Under the pieces are notes generated by a model. That model saw only the letters and a list, made by a program, of their open reading frames with translations, searched no databases and was not told the DNA's origin. From assembly GCA_949935795.1 (NCBI GenBank), contig CATLFX010000003.1:45562-109561 (forward strand): DNA of 64,000 nt, given 5' to 3'. Shown piece by piece: positions 63,886-64,000 of the stretch; the first letter of the stretch is position 1, and each line of letters opens with the position of its first letter. The translations under genes and the position numbers were made by a program. The DNA is from an uncultured Oscillospiraceae bacterium. GTDB taxonomy: Bacteria > Bacillota > Clostridia > Oscillospirales > Oscillospiraceae.

Positions 63886-64000
63886 CGGGGCTGGGCGTGA
63901 ACATGACCAACCTCCACGCCGCCGGAACCAAGGCCATGATGGAGGCGGCACTGGAGGGCCTGACCCGGCCCGACGGCGCCCGGCCCCTGCTGATTGCCGT
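63877..64000 (+). pseudogene. PyrF-like (orotidine 5'-phosphate decarboxylase) fragment
   Basis: The plus-strand frame reads LGVNMTNLHAAGTKAMMEAA, then LEGLTRPDGARPLLIAV to the window edge, closely matching the part of PyrF just after the catalytic KxHDIP motif. In intact PyrF about 75 residues with DxKxHDIP precede this; here the same frame upstream has no such motif and reads instead as low-quality hydrophobic sequence opposite the basic-tail gene. It is thus either a truncated copy or one side of an assembly join. Confidence 0.5.

Overview
The window is dense, G+C-rich chromosomal DNA, probably from an anaerobic gut Firmicute of the Oscillospiraceae (Flavonifractor/Lawsonibacter/Oscillibacter-like). 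The Firmicute signs are a T-box leader, RNase Y, the Noc/ParA/ParB trio with GTTTCACGTGAAAC parS sites, SepF/DivIVA/YlmE, YitT, MgsA, PepV, a BlaI/BlaR1 pair, S-layer homology domains and strong AGGAGG ribosome sites. The parS cluster and rsmG place the window near the replication origin. I saw no tRNA, rRNA, CRISPR array, transposase or prophage.

Layout. 1-3095: a LacI-regulated sugar-acid operon (two YhcH/YiaL proteins and a 2,3-diketogulonate reductase-like enzyme). 3524-5574: an ECF sigma factor overlapping a membrane-tethered serpin. 5947-9811: ileS and its T-box leader, with a divergent XRE/small-protein module lodged between them. 10000-11230: a second ECF/membrane-protein pair. 11412-13008: tadA (with an in-frame repeat insertion) and xpt. 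13213-22903: the origin-proximal block yitT, noc, parA, parB, serS, rsmG, a MinD-like ATPase and mgsA, with four parS sites. 23015-28026: hisS, a second XRE module, aspS and ldh. 28177-32603: a BlaI/BlaR1-like pair and a third ECF pair. 32875-33354: a ribbon-helix-helix/XRE pair. 33729-36321: pnp and rpsO. 36507-42786: a cobalamin-riboswitch operon for a surface-anchored CbiK-type chelatase, two lipoproteins and a FecCD-type ABC transporter. 42816-47114: MarR/flavodoxin, a HIT protein, a TrpR-like repressor, a YheO-like regulator and pepV. 47577-51637: uraA with a leader peptide and attenuator, then an amino-acid ABC transporter. 52056-55164: a DUF2156 protein, a HIT protein and rny. 55760-62289: apbE, dCMP deaminase, divIVA, sepF, ylmE, an HlyD-like adaptor, hfq and miaA. 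62425-64000: an HD hydrolase, a lipoprotein and, at the edge, a PyrF-like fragment facing the tail of another gene.

Most striking: (i) the riboswitch-controlled SLH-CbiK operon; (ii) seven copies of a roughly 210-bp multi-hairpin element, six of them at the 3' end of a gene in its own orientation, with compensatory changes between copies; (iii) a repeat inserted in frame in tadA with a sister copy between parA and parB; (iv) XRE/small-protein modules embedded beside aminoacyl-tRNA synthetase genes; (v) a tethered serpin in the position of an anti-sigma factor; (vi) a 21-residue leader peptide plus terminator ahead of uraA. All functional statements are inferred from sequence alone; positions were counted by hand and may be off by a base or two for non-coding sites.
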